This document shows positions 1 through 6,809 of a stretch of 7,771 nucleotides of DNA, in pieces. A program made the position numbers and the translations under genes. The stretch lies in assembly GCA_023134955.1 (NCBI GenBank), contig JAGLUC010000229.1, forward strand, positions 1 to 7,771, given 5' to 3'. A model generated the notes under the pieces. That model made no database searches and was not told the DNA's origin. It saw only the letters and a list, made by a program, of their open reading frames with translations. This DNA comes from Methylococcales bacterium (GTDB taxonomy: Bacteria > Pseudomonadota > Gammaproteobacteria > Methylococcales > Methylomonadaceae). Every line of letters starts with the position of its first letter. The first letter of the stretch is position 1.

Positions 1-2
1 TT

Positions 3-512
3 GCAGTAGCAGAAGTAACAGAGGATGTAAGTGATACTAATGAATTTGATTTTGATTTAGGCTCTTTAGATAATAGTTCAGAAGAGGCTTCTCCAGCAGA
101 AACTGATGAAATTGAAGCATTTGATTTAAATTTAGATGATACATTAGAGACATCGCTTGATAATGATATTGAGTTAACTGTTGATGCTCAAGTAGATGAT
201 AAAGCAGAAAACTTAGATTTTTTATTGGATGACACATTATCTGAGGATAGTGAGGTTGATTCATTAAGTAATAATGATTCTTTAATAGACGACTCAAGTG
301 ATTTTGATTTAGTTAGCGAGGCTATTGACTCTGAAATGAGTGTTTCTGACTTAACCGATATGGATGAGATGGAAACAAAAATAGATTTAGCTAAAGCATA
401 TATTGATATGGGGGATAATGAGGCTGCAAAAAGTATTGCGGATGAAGTGCTTCAGAGAGGTAGCAGTGAGCAAAAAGATGCTGCTCAGATTATCATTGAC
501 CAATTAAGTTAG
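3..512 (+). CDS. fimV: FimV/HubP-like polar protein, C-terminal part (5' end outside window)
   Basis: Partial gene: the frame is open from base 3 without a stop and ends with TAA at 510-512, so the true start lies left of the window. About 169 residues are visible. The first ~115 are strongly acidic and low in complexity, with FDFDLG- and FDLNLDD-like units, as in the long cytoplasmic acidic region of FimV. The last ~50 residues form the conserved FimV C-terminal TPR-like domain, with METKIDLAKAYIDMGD followed by AAKSIADEVLQ and a closing AAQIIIDQL helix. FimV/HubP is an inner-membrane peptidoglycan-binding (LysM) protein that organises the cell pole and supports type IV pili; those N-terminal parts are not visible here. 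The internal TTG at 225 is not a credible start because the acidic region continues upstream of it. In many gammaproteobacteria truA lies next to fimV; here a terminator and a metal cluster follow instead. Confidence 0.86.
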   Translation, partial: AVAEVTEDVSDTNEFDFDLGSLDNSSEEASPAETDEIEAFDLNLDDTLETSLDNDIELTVDAQVDDKAENLDFLLDDTLSEDSEVDSLSNNDSLIDDSSDFDLVSEAIDSEMSVSDLTDMDEMETKIDLAKAYIDMGDNEAAKSIADEVLQRGSSEQKDAAQIIIDQLS

Positions 513-530
513 CTCTTTTCTTTATCATAA

Positions 531-566
531 ACATAAAAAAAGCTCTTATCAGGGCTTTTTTTATGT
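531..566 (+). terminator. Rho-independent terminator of fimV, probably bidirectional
   Basis: A perfect 13-bp inverted repeat (531-543 against 554-566) has the core AGCTCT/AGGGCT around a TATC loop. The core is flanked by A7 on the left and T7 on the right. It begins 18 bases after the fimV stop. The A-tract and T-tract allow it to act in both directions, so it may also stop leftward transcription from the metal cluster. Confidence 0.85.
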
Positions 567-811
567 CTCGAATAATTATTGGACTATATTGAAATTTCCA
601 ACAGTTACACATAATTATTCATTGAATCAAATAATAAGGCTATTCATTATTTTTGGCTGTGTCACCGTTAAATATGGACTTTTTAAATGCTTTGATTGTT
701 CTTAAGTCTTCTTTTTCTGGATAGCTGCACGGATGTAGAGCAACGCAGGAGCAGTTGCCGATAGGAATAAATAATACCAAAATTGTGGAGTAGATCTTTA
801 GTCCATCTTAT
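567..811. other. Gene-free spacer between fimV and the metal cluster
   Basis: I find no convincing reading frame on either strand here. The only recognisable content is a copy of a dispersed repeat (719-761). The rest is AT-rich spacer without clear promoter motifs. The two convergent gene blocks (fimV rightward, metal operon leftward) end on either side of it, so no promoter is required. Confidence 0.6.
719..761 (+). repeat. Dispersed repeat, copy 1
   Basis: The core at 735-761 (GTAGAG, then GCAGGAG, then CCGA) matches the reverse complement of 7572-7598 at 21 of 27 positions. Most of the differences are C/T or G/A changes. A shared GGATAGC lies just outside each core (719-725 and complement of 7604-7610), so the similarity extends beyond the core with a small length difference. 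It is more GC-rich than the surrounding spacer. I infer a decayed miniature element or an intergenic repeat family; no terminal inverted repeats or target duplication were identified. Confidence 0.5.
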
Positions 812-832
812 AAAAGCAGGCTAAAGCCCTGC
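812..832 (-). terminator. Terminator of the ATPase operon
   Basis: On the minus strand, GCAGG, a 7-base loop and CCTGC (828-832 with 816-820) are followed directly by TTTT (815-812). It lies about 60 bases after the stop of the last operon gene. The stem is short (5 bp, GC-rich), so termination may be partial. The bidirectional fimV hairpin at 531-566 would be a backup. Confidence 0.6.
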
Positions 833-893
833 ACAGCAAGTGCTTTTGTTTGTTTATTTTGTAACACAACTCATGCTAGAGAAAGTAATTAAT

Positions 894-1403
894 TTAATAA
901 GCCTGATACCCATTATTTTCAATAATTTTAAAAGTTTCAGCCTTGCTTAGGTGTCCACTCACTGTGGCTTTCCCAGAAATATAGTCAATGCTGACATGAT
1001 GAATATCTGCCTCTCTAGACAACAGCATTTCTAAAAACAAAGCACAGGAAGTACAACTCATTCCTTTTATTCTAAATATAACCTCTTGTTTTTTTGCTTC
1101 ACACTGAACGGACTTGACTGTACCTTTGGTGATTTCTGGTGGTTTTTGAGGAAAGTTTGCCAGTACACAGTCTAATAAATTCAGCAAATTTTGTTTTGAA
1201 ATTTGTTCAGGATCAAAATGAATAGTAACTGAATTTATTTCTGGCGCAATTTCTACACTTTCAATCGCTTGTCTTTTTAATAAAAGAATTTTCAAGACAG
1301 TTGCTCGTTCCTTATCGCCATGCAAACTAGGGATAATAATTTGGAGTTGTCGATTTAATTGATGAGCAATTGTAAACTGATTAAATTGTTGAATTTGAGG
1401 CAT
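894..1403 (-). CDS. Soluble two-domain metal-binding protein: HMA2-like domain plus CxxC HMA domain
   Basis: The 169-residue protein has no signal peptide or membrane span, so it should be cytoplasmic. Residues ~8-85 form an HMA-like ferredoxin fold without CxxC (HMA2-like). Residues ~107-168 form a typical heavy-metal-associated domain with GMSCTSC at 114-120; Cys117 and Cys120 are the expected Cu(I) ligands. Both domains align without large gaps to residues ~10-165 of the ATPase encoded upstream in the operon: FTIAHQL against FNLVHQL, FDP in both, NLLNLLD against NLLILLD, and the same HMA. It is therefore a duplicated copy of the pump's N-terminal region. The likely role is a copper chaperone or a regulatory partner of the pump (inference). 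The ATG lies inside the 3' end of the ecsC-like gene (23-nt overlap) and lacks a strong Shine-Dalgarno, which suggests translational coupling. It is the last gene of the operon. Confidence 0.87.
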   Translation of the reverse strand: MPQIQQFNQFTIAHQLNRQLQIIIPSLHGDKERATVLKILLLKRQAIESVEIAPEINSVTIHFDPEQISKQNLLNLLDCVLANFPQKPPEITKGTVKSVQCEAKKQEVIFRIKGMSCTSCALFLEMLLSREADIHHVSIDYISGKATVSGHLSKAETFKIIENNGYQAY

Positions 1404-2238
1404 ATGACTTATTTAATTCCCACTCCTTAGTATTCTGTTTGTTATTATATTTAACAATATCCTGATACAAACCTTCTACAGTCTTATCGCCATATTTCCT
1501 TTCCAGAGATCGAATTGAGAAATGTGCTTTTGCCATTTTCTGATAGTGCTCAATAAACAACCAATTTACGGAAACTCCTCCTAACGCACCAACAACAGGT
1601 AAAGATTGAGCAGCAACTTTTTCACTCACAGGGATAGAGAAACGCACGGCAACCGCATTAATAAATTTAACCATAAGAGGAGCTCCCTCTTTAGATAATC
1701 CATGAACAGCTATATGGTTAGTTGTATCACCTAAGGCTTTGGTCAAAAAAGAGCGAACAGCATAATAACTAGTATCTGCTGCTTCGGATGAAGAAGATAC
1801 TTTTGCCATGCCGCCTCCACTCAATGCAAAAACTGTTAAACATGCCATTTTACTCTCTAGTGTAGTTAAGTCTTCATCATAACTACGAGCAATATCAGCT
1901 ATAGAGCGTAACATGAGTGTTGCAGATAATGGTAACTCAACAGCCAATGCAGTAATTCCGAATGATCCACCTATGGCACCACTGATACAAACCAGCAATT
2001 TATGAGTTTTATTTTTAGGTTTTACTGGCTTTTTTTTAAGTGAATATAGTGCTGCATTTAATGCCTTTTCTAATGCTTTTCGAGTAATTCGTGAAACAAT
2101 GTTAGACCAATGCCCTGGCAATACAGCCATAGCCGTTTCAATTGGCATGCCAATAGTATGACTAATAGATGTTGCTAAACTTGATGATTCAAGTTGTTGT
2201 GCTGCGTTTACCAATACAGCTAAATCAGCTTGTTGCAT
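1381..2238 (-). CDS. EcsC family protein
   Basis: The 285-residue protein matches the EcsC family (Pfam PF12787). The hallmark block at residues ~98-118 reads LAVELPLSATLMLRSIADIAR. It is followed by ACLTVFALSGGG (132-143), and the C-terminal region ends in the usual helix containing LERKYG (245-250). Glycine-rich hydrophobic stretches at ~80-100 and ~212-228 suggest association with the membrane. The basic segment at ~66-80 (KKKPVKPKNK) would face the cytoplasm. The family is named after the third gene of the Bacillus ecs ABC-transporter operon and has no established biochemical activity. The ATG overlaps the preceding gene's stop in TAATG and is preceded by a GGGGA ribosome site, so it is translationally coupled to the DsbD_2-like gene. 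Its place inside a copper operon suggests a role in membrane assembly or quality control of the pump complex, which is inference only. Confidence 0.86.
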   Translation of the reverse strand: MQQADLAVLVNAAQQLESSSLATSISHTIGMPIETAMAVLPGHWSNIVSRITRKALEKALNAALYSLKKKPVKPKNKTHKLLVCISGAIGGSFGITALAVELPLSATLMLRSIADIARSYDEDLTTLESKMACLTVFALSGGGMAKVSSSSEAADTSYYAVRSFLTKALGDTTNHIAVHGLSKEGAPLMVKFINAVAVRFSIPVSEKVAAQSLPVVGALGGVSVNWLFIEHYQKMAKAHFSIRSLERKYGDKTVEGLYQDIVKYNNKQNTKEWELNKSYASNSTI

Positions 2239-3059
2239 TACATCCCCTGAATATGTCCCATTAACATATTGATATATTCAATCATTTGCCCCATTAGCAC
2301 GATACTATCATCTATTTTTTCTTTTAAAAAATGTAAAAATGTTCGATGTTTGAAATTTTTTTCTAGATAAAAGTTCAATCCTTTATAAATGGTATTCAGA
2401 CCCATAAAAACCATAATGACGGCAGCTGATTTCATCATCAAGCCACGAAGCCCTGTGCTCATTTTAGCAAATGCAACACTGATAAATAGCATCGTAGGCA
2501 ATGTCCCTGCGCCAAAAGCTAGCATTAATGCCCCACCTTCTAAAACCGTTGTAGCTGATGTTGCTTCTACATACATGGCAAATGTCAAAGGACAAGGCAT
2601 TAAGCCATTCAAAAAACCAGCTATCATTGCACCGACTACAGCTCCTTTTGTTCTAGCTTTGGCATAGCCTTTACGCAATAAATTCAGCGGTAATAATTTT
2701 ATTGATCCCTGCCAAGGAATTAAGCCTAAAATTCCTAAGGCAAGAATAACTACGACTGAACCAATTATCATTTGCAGAATACTTTGAAACTTGCCAAACA
2801 GACCACCAGAAACAAGCACTACTCCTAAAGATGCAGCAAGTAGACCAATTAAAACGTAAATCAAAACACGAGTAAGTTGATAGGCAAGATAAGGAAGATA
2901 GGACTTTTTCTCTCCTACATTCATAAAATAGCCTGATACCAAAGCACCACACATACCTAAACAGTGACCACTGCCTAAAAAACCAGCAATAAAAGCTAAT
3001 GTGTAATCAAACCCGGTGGCGGCTGCCATTTCTGTCATTCCATGTATTGAATGATCCAT
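2238..3059 (-). CDS. DsbD_2/UreH-like membrane protein (often annotated TauE/SafE sulfite exporter)
   Basis: This 273-residue polytopic inner-membrane protein has about six spans. The first half-repeat carries GHCLGMCG at residues 31-38 (Cys33, Cys37) and the second carries NGLMPCPL at 151-158 (Cys156, Pro157). These are the signature positions of the DsbD_2/UreH-like family (PF13386), which is distantly related to CcdA and is often found beside FixI/CcoI copper ATPases and cbb3 oxidase assembly genes. The paired Cys positions suggest thiol-redox relay or copper handling rather than sulfite export. A Met- and His-containing amphipathic tail (~225-273) extends past the last span; its role is unknown. 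The N terminus (MDHSIHGM) also has possible metal ligands. The ATG is 12 bases after the ATPase stop, with AAGGA/AGAAG upstream, so it belongs to the same operon. The exact substrate is not determined. Confidence 0.88.
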   Translation of the reverse strand: MDHSIHGMTEMAAATGFDYTLAFIAGFLGSGHCLGMCGALVSGYFMNVGEKKSYLPYLAYQLTRVLIYVLIGLLAASLGVVLVSGGLFGKFQSILQMIIGSVVVILALGILGLIPWQGSIKLLPLNLLRKGYAKARTKGAVVGAMIAGFLNGLMPCPLTFAMYVEATSATTVLEGGALMLAFGAGTLPTMLFISVAFAKMSTGLRGLMMKSAAVIMVFMGLNTIYKGLNFYLEKNFKHRTFLHFLKEKIDDSIVLMGQMIEYINMLMGHIQGM

Positions 3060-3071
3060 ATTCTTCTATCC

Positions 3072-5522
3072 TTATTTTTTATTGAGTCTTAAAGAGTTAA
3101 CAATGACTGATACAGAGCTTAAAGCCATTGCGGCAGATGCAATCATGGGGTTTAATTTACCCAAAGCAGCTACTGGAATGGCAATGGTGTTGTAGCCAAA
3201 CGCCCAAAAGAGGTTTTGTTTAATGACATTAATGGTATCACTACTTAATTCTATTGTTTCAGTCACTTTTGATATATCACCTTGCACCAGCGTTAAATCG
3301 GCTGATTCAATCGCGACATCAGTACCACTGCCAATTGCAAACCCCACATTAGCAGCTGCTAAGGCGGGTGCATCATTAATGCCATCACCAATCATGCCCA
3401 CTTGCTTACCTTTAGCCTGCAATTTTCTAATAATTGCTAGTTTTTCATCGGGTCTTGCATTAGCCACTACTTCTTTGATACCAACCTTTGCCGCAATATA
3501 ATGTGCTGTTTTTTCAGCATCACCAGTTACCATTAAAGTTTGCACACCCATTTTATTTAACCGTGTAATAGCATCAGCCGCTTCTAATCTTGGTTTATCA
3601 GCGACCCCAAATACAGCAGCCTCTTTATTGTTAACTGCCATATAAATCGCTGTTTTGCCTTGTTCTGAAAAATGACTGGCTTCATTCATTAAGTTTTCAA
3701 CATTAATATTCTTGTCATCCATCCAAAACTTATTCCCGATTAATAATTTTTTACCATCAACTTCAGCTTCAATTCCTCGACTTGTTTCGCTGTAAAAATA
3801 ACTACACTCTAGCAGCTCTATTGACTGTTCATTAGCAAAACCAACAATCGCTTTTGCTAAAAAATGTTCAGAGTTATTTTCTGCTGATGCCGCCAATGCA
3901 ATAAGCTTGTTTTTAGCTAATCGTGATTTCTTATAAAAGTCAGTTACTTTGGGCTTACCCTCAGTGATTGTGCCAGTCTTATCAAATACAATTGCATTTA
4001 ATTTGCTGGCTACTTCTAGACTCTCACCATTACGAATAAATACGCCTTTTTTTGCCGCTTGCCCAGTGCCTACCATAATGGCAGCTGGGGTTGCCAAACC
4101 GAGAGCACATGGACAAGCAATTAATAGCACCGTTACAGCACTAGCAAATGCAGTAGAAAAAGGCGCGCCCAGCAACATCCAGCTGGCAAAGGTTAAAGCT
4201 GAAATACCCATAACTGCCGGAACAAAAACGGCAGAAATTTTATCGACCTGTTTTTGAATAGGGAGTTTAGTCGCCTGAGCCTGATCCACCATGTGAACAA
4301 TACCTGCTAAAACGGTATCCATACCTATAGCTGTCGCTTTTACATGTAAAACGCCATTACCATTAACACAGCCACCAATCACTTGATGACCTATTTCCTT
4401 AACAACAGGCATACTTTCTCCGGTTACCATGGCTTCATCAACTGTCGAAATACCAAAAACAACCTCGCCATCTGTGGGTATCTTTTCGCCAGGTCTAACG
4501 AGTAAAATATCTGCTAAAGCAATATCATCAACATCAATCAGAGTTTCCTTGCCGTCACGTAACAAAGTTGCAGTTTGTGGCTGAAGATCAACCAGTTTGC
4601 GAATTGCTTCACCTGCTTTTCCTCTGGCTCTTTCTTCAAGAAAGCGTCCTAGTAAAACAAAAGTAATAATTGCGGCGGCGGCCTCATAATAGATATGACC
4701 TTTACGCCTAAATAATACAGGCAAACTATAGCCATAGGCTGAACCTACTCCTAAGGCAATTAAGGTATCCATATTAGCGGCTTTTTGCTTGGCTAATCTC
4801 CATGCTTTGCTAAAAAACTGTCTGCCAGAGCCAAAAACAACTACAGTGGTCAGAATAAACTGCATCCAATATGACCACCTGGATTGCCTCATCGGCATTG
4901 CAACCGCCATAACAGGTGTACTTAGAATAGCAGACCAGATGAAACGTCTCTTTGCCGTATCAATTCTCTGTTGTTCTTTTAAAATAAGGTTTTTTCTTTG
5001 TGAAAGCGTGTCTATAGATAGCGTCTCATAGCCTAGAGTAGCTATTTTATCACCGACTTGCTGCTTACTCAGTCGACCATGAACGGTTACAGTTTCTGTG
5101 GCAAAATTGACATTAACTGATTTAACCAGAGGGTCTCTATTAAGTACCATTTCAATCAACAAGGCACAGGAGGCGCATGACATTCCTTCTATTGCCAAAT
5201 CAACCTCTTCAACAGACCCAGTAAGTTTTTTCTTATTGTTCTTAAAATCCGCTGTTTTTTTCAGCGCTAGATTTCCCAGTACAGCATCCAGTAAAATCAA
5301 TAGATTTTTTTTAGGTAAACCTGAAGGATCAAAATCAATGACCACAGAACCCAAAGAAAAGCTTGTACGAACATGTTTTATAGCAAATCGTTTTTTAAGG
5401 AGTATTTCAACAATATAACAGCGTTCTAGATCTTTTTCTAAAATAGCTGAAACAATACGAATACGCCTTTTTAACTGATGAACAAGATTGAAATTTTTAT
5501 AGTCGACTATTTCTGAATCCAT
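3072..5522 (-). CDS. P1B-type heavy-metal (Cu+) translocating ATPase
   Basis: This is a complete 816-residue pump. Residues ~10-88 are a CxxC-less HMA2-like domain. Residues ~107-168 are an HMA domain with GMSCASC (113-119). Eight membrane spans follow at roughly 192-210, 216-232, 252-270, 275-295, 430-450, 458-482, 768-788 and 791-810. Catalytic motifs are TGES (367-370) in the actuator domain, DKTGT with the phosphorylated Asp514, MVTGD (664-668) and GDGINDAP (712-719). Transport-site motifs are CPC (470-472) in the sixth span, YN (777-778) in the seventh and MxxSS (799-803) in the eighth. This set is the P1B-1, Cu(I)/Ag(I) signature, so export of Cu(I) from the cytoplasm with ATP hydrolysis is the expected reaction. 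Unusually, the HP motif of the nucleotide-binding domain reads SEHFL (551-555). It heads an operon with the DsbD_2-like, EcsC and HMA genes. The start has only a weak TAAG-type ribosome site. CopA-like is the best class; CcoI-like function is not excluded. Confidence 0.97.
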   Translation of the reverse strand: MDSEIVDYKNFNLVHQLKRRIRIVSAILEKDLERCYIVEILLKKRFAIKHVRTSFSLGSVVIDFDPSGLPKKNLLILLDAVLGNLALKKTADFKNNKKKLTGSVEEVDLAIEGMSCASCALLIEMVLNRDPLVKSVNVNFATETVTVHGRLSKQQVGDKIATLGYETLSIDTLSQRKNLILKEQQRIDTAKRRFIWSAILSTPVMAVAMPMRQSRWSYWMQFILTTVVVFGSGRQFFSKAWRLAKQKAANMDTLIALGVGSAYGYSLPVLFRRKGHIYYEAAAAIITFVLLGRFLEERARGKAGEAIRKLVDLQPQTATLLRDGKETLIDVDDIALADILLVRPGEKIPTDGEVVFGISTVDEAMVTGESMPVVKEIGHQVIGGCVNGNGVLHVKATAIGMDTVLAGIVHMVDQAQATKLPIQKQVDKISAVFVPAVMGISALTFASWMLLGAPFSTAFASAVTVLLIACPCALGLATPAAIMVGTGQAAKKGVFIRNGESLEVASKLNAIVFDKTGTITEGKPKVTDFYKKSRLAKNKLIALAASAENNSEHFLAKAIVGFANEQSIELLECSYFYSETSRGIEAEVDGKKLLIGNKFWMDDKNINVENLMNEASHFSEQGKTAIYMAVNNKEAAVFGVADKPRLEAADAITRLNKMGVQTLMVTGDAEKTAHYIAAKVGIKEVVANARPDEKLAIIRKLQAKGKQVGMIGDGINDAPALAAANVGFAIGSGTDVAIESADLTLVQGDISKVTETIELSSDTINVIKQNLFWAFGYNTIAIPVAALGKLNPMIASAAMALSSVSVIVNSLRLNKK

Positions 5523-5546
5523 AATGAGACTTATTGGGGATAAAAT

Positions 5547-5575
5547 AATTTAAGAGCTGTTTTAGAGGCACGCAA
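5547..5575 (-). promoter_or_regulatory. Possible sigma70-type promoter of the ATPase operon
   Basis: On the minus strand TTGCGT (5575-5570, 3 of 6 to consensus) and TAAATT (5552-5547, 4 of 6) are separated by 17 bases. They sit about 25 bases before the ATPase start, inside a 231-base gap that separates it from the 206-residue gene. I see no clear CueR- or CsoR-type operator around it. AT-rich DNA gives such matches by chance, so this is tentative. Confidence 0.3.
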
Positions 5576-5753
5576 GCATGACTTAACAAAGGATGTAGCG
5601 TGGACTTTAAACTGGTTTTTCCTTGCATTGCTTACAAATTTAATTAAGTCCTATATCATGCAAGTGAATATGAAAAAAAAGAGCTTTTTTCGATAGCTTA
5701 GTGCCTGACCTTTCCTGCAATAACACCTGTACCGCCGTATTAGTTATAAAGGT

Positions 5754-6374
5754 TTACTTAGGTTTTCGTGAACGCATTAATAAATAGAAAAGATAAAAAA
5801 CAGCAGTCCATTGGTATCGAAAAGTCCAGGGTTTAGGGAGCCATTCCTGGGTAATACGTCCCCAGTGTAATTTAATTAAATACAAAACTAAAATATCATT
5901 AAAGAAATCAATAATGGCTTTTTCAGGGTCTTTTATAAGTGTCCCCTGTTTTTTTAGCCCTATTTTGCCTATGATTTTTGCTGCTTGAACTGTGTCTTTA
6001 GCATCATCATATTTTTCGCTTGCCCATTGTGTGGCTTTCCAGTTTTGAACTTTAGATTTTAAATTCCATATTGATTTTTTCTTGGTATTTAAACCATCCA
6101 CAGCAGGTGCAACGAGTAAGCCTTTTTCATCAAGCTCTGTAAGCAACTGAAACAACTGTGTTGCTAATTGTTTAAAATCACAGAAGACCTCTTTATATCT
6201 TATTGATAGTTTCTTTTGTTTTCTAAAAAGGTCAACTTTATAAACACCTTCAATTTTTAAAATCTCGGCACTAACTGTTTTTGCTACAACGTCATTACAC
6301 AGTAGCTCAGGTATTTGAAACCGGACATGACCTTCATCTTTATATCGAACAGTAATTTTTTTCTGAATACTCAT
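5754..6374 (-). CDS. HMA2-like domain protein with membrane-anchored C-terminal tail
   Basis: Residues ~15-79 of this 206-residue protein look like an HMA-type beta-alpha-beta fold without CxxC (GHVRFQIPEL, then VYKVDLF and KKLSIRY strands), the same type as the first domain of the ATPase and of the 169-residue protein. A basic, Trp-containing linker (~96-150) follows. The C terminus has two hydrophobic segments (about 153-168, ILVLYLIKLHW, and 187-200, WTAVFYLFYLLM) around a proline- and aromatic-rich turn, and ends in RSRKPK, which should lie on the cytoplasmic side. Lone cysteines at 26 and 65 do not form a CxxC. The likely role is a membrane-bound partner or scaffold of the pump rather than a classic metal chaperone (inference). 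It lies alone between a terminator-like hairpin upstream and a 231-base gap downstream. The ATG has no good ribosome site, only an AT-rich leader ending TTTTTCATT. Confidence 0.77.
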   Translation of the reverse strand: MSIQKKITVRYKDEGHVRFQIPELLCNDVVAKTVSAEILKIEGVYKVDLFRKQKKLSIRYKEVFCDFKQLATQLFQLLTELDEKGLLVAPAVDGLNTKKKSIWNLKSKVQNWKATQWASEKYDDAKDTVQAAKIIGKIGLKKQGTLIKDPEKAIIDFFNDILVLYLIKLHWGRITQEWLPKPWTFRYQWTAVFYLFYLLMRSRKPK

Positions 6375-6404
6375 AATGAAAAATTAAAAACATTTAACGC
6401 AAAA

Positions 6405-6443
6405 CGGGCAATAAAGCACATATCAAACATACCTTATCGCCCG
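6405..6443 (-). terminator. Hairpin terminator after the three small-protein genes
   Basis: On the minus strand a 10-bp stem CGGGCGATAA/TTATTGCCCG (one G-T pair), with a 19-base loop, is followed by TTTT (6404-6401). It lies 28 bases past the stop of the His-rich protein gene and before the 206-residue gene. It would end or attenuate the first transcript, so the small proteins could be made in excess over the downstream products. The long loop lowers certainty. Confidence 0.6.
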
Positions 6444-6471
6444 CCTAAATTTTAATCGTTATATTTAAAAA

Positions 6472-6798
6472 TCAACTTTCTTCTTGTGTTTCTGCCACGA
6501 TATCTTCCAGATTTTCTTTTTGCTGCAACACAAAGTCTTTGCCAGCATCGGTTGCTTTTCCTACACTAGAAACGATCTCTTTTCTGTATTTATAAGCGAC
6601 ATAACCCACTGCCACACCTAAACCAAAGATTAATACAGGATGTTTTGCAAGCTTACTCATAAGTTTTTCCCCAGATTTAACAGTTACCGTAGCGACAGAG
6701 CCAGCCATAATTTGCTTACCCATACCATGAGCTGTATGATGGCTATGCCCTGAATGAGCCATACCTTTTATTGCTTTACTACCGTGAGAATGTGCCAC
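6472..6798 (-). CDS. His-rich single-span membrane protein associated with the metal ATPase
   Basis: The 108-residue protein starts at GTG. This start is chosen because a strong GAGGT ribosome site (6806-6810) lies 7 bases upstream. Residues 1-25 contain seven His (AHSHGSKAI, then HSGHSHHTAHGM), a probable soft or borderline metal-binding segment. A glycine-rich span at ~52-70 (HPVLIFGLGVAVGYVAYKY) contains GLGVAVG small-residue packing motifs. A charged helix (~71-108) ends ENLEDIVAETQEES. The plan of one Gly-rich span plus an acidic helical tail resembles DUF5132/YtxH-like small proteins. It also recalls mycobacterial PacL (DUF1490) proteins, which scaffold P-type metal ATPases; in PacL the metal motif is C-terminal, whereas here it is N-terminal. 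This is analogy, not demonstrated homology. The ribosome site abuts the stop codon of the 58-residue gene, so the two are probably coupled. Confidence 0.78.
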   Translation of the reverse strand: MAHSHGSKAIKGMAHSGHSHHTAHGMGKQIMAGSVATVTVKSGEKLMSKLAKHPVLIFGLGVAVGYVAYKYRKEIVSSVGKATDAGKDFVLQQKENLEDIVAETQEES

Positions 6799-6809
6799 TT
6801 TTATTACCT

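Noticed and set aside
37..297. 86-codon frame on the minus strand opposite fimV
   Set aside because: It is antisense to the acidic Asp/Glu-rich FimV coding region, which naturally gives open complementary frames rich in Leu, His, Asn and Gln. No independent evidence.
2238..3059. Sulfite/organosulfonate export function suggested by the common TauE/SafE label
   Set aside because: The HCxxMC and PCP cysteine motifs and the copper operon context fit the DsbD_2/UreH-like branch better, and no sulfonate or sulfur genes are nearby.
5622..5664. CTTGCAT...ATGCAAG as a CueR-type copper operator
   Set aside because: The seven-base arms are 29 bases apart, unlike the compact MerR-family dyad between -35 and -10, and no promoter fits around them.
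5672..5691. A-tract/T-tract hairpin downstream of the 206-residue gene as a terminator
   Set aside because: The stem is only about six A-T pairs around a GCTC loop without a GC-rich core. Termination after this gene is plausible but not supported by the structure.
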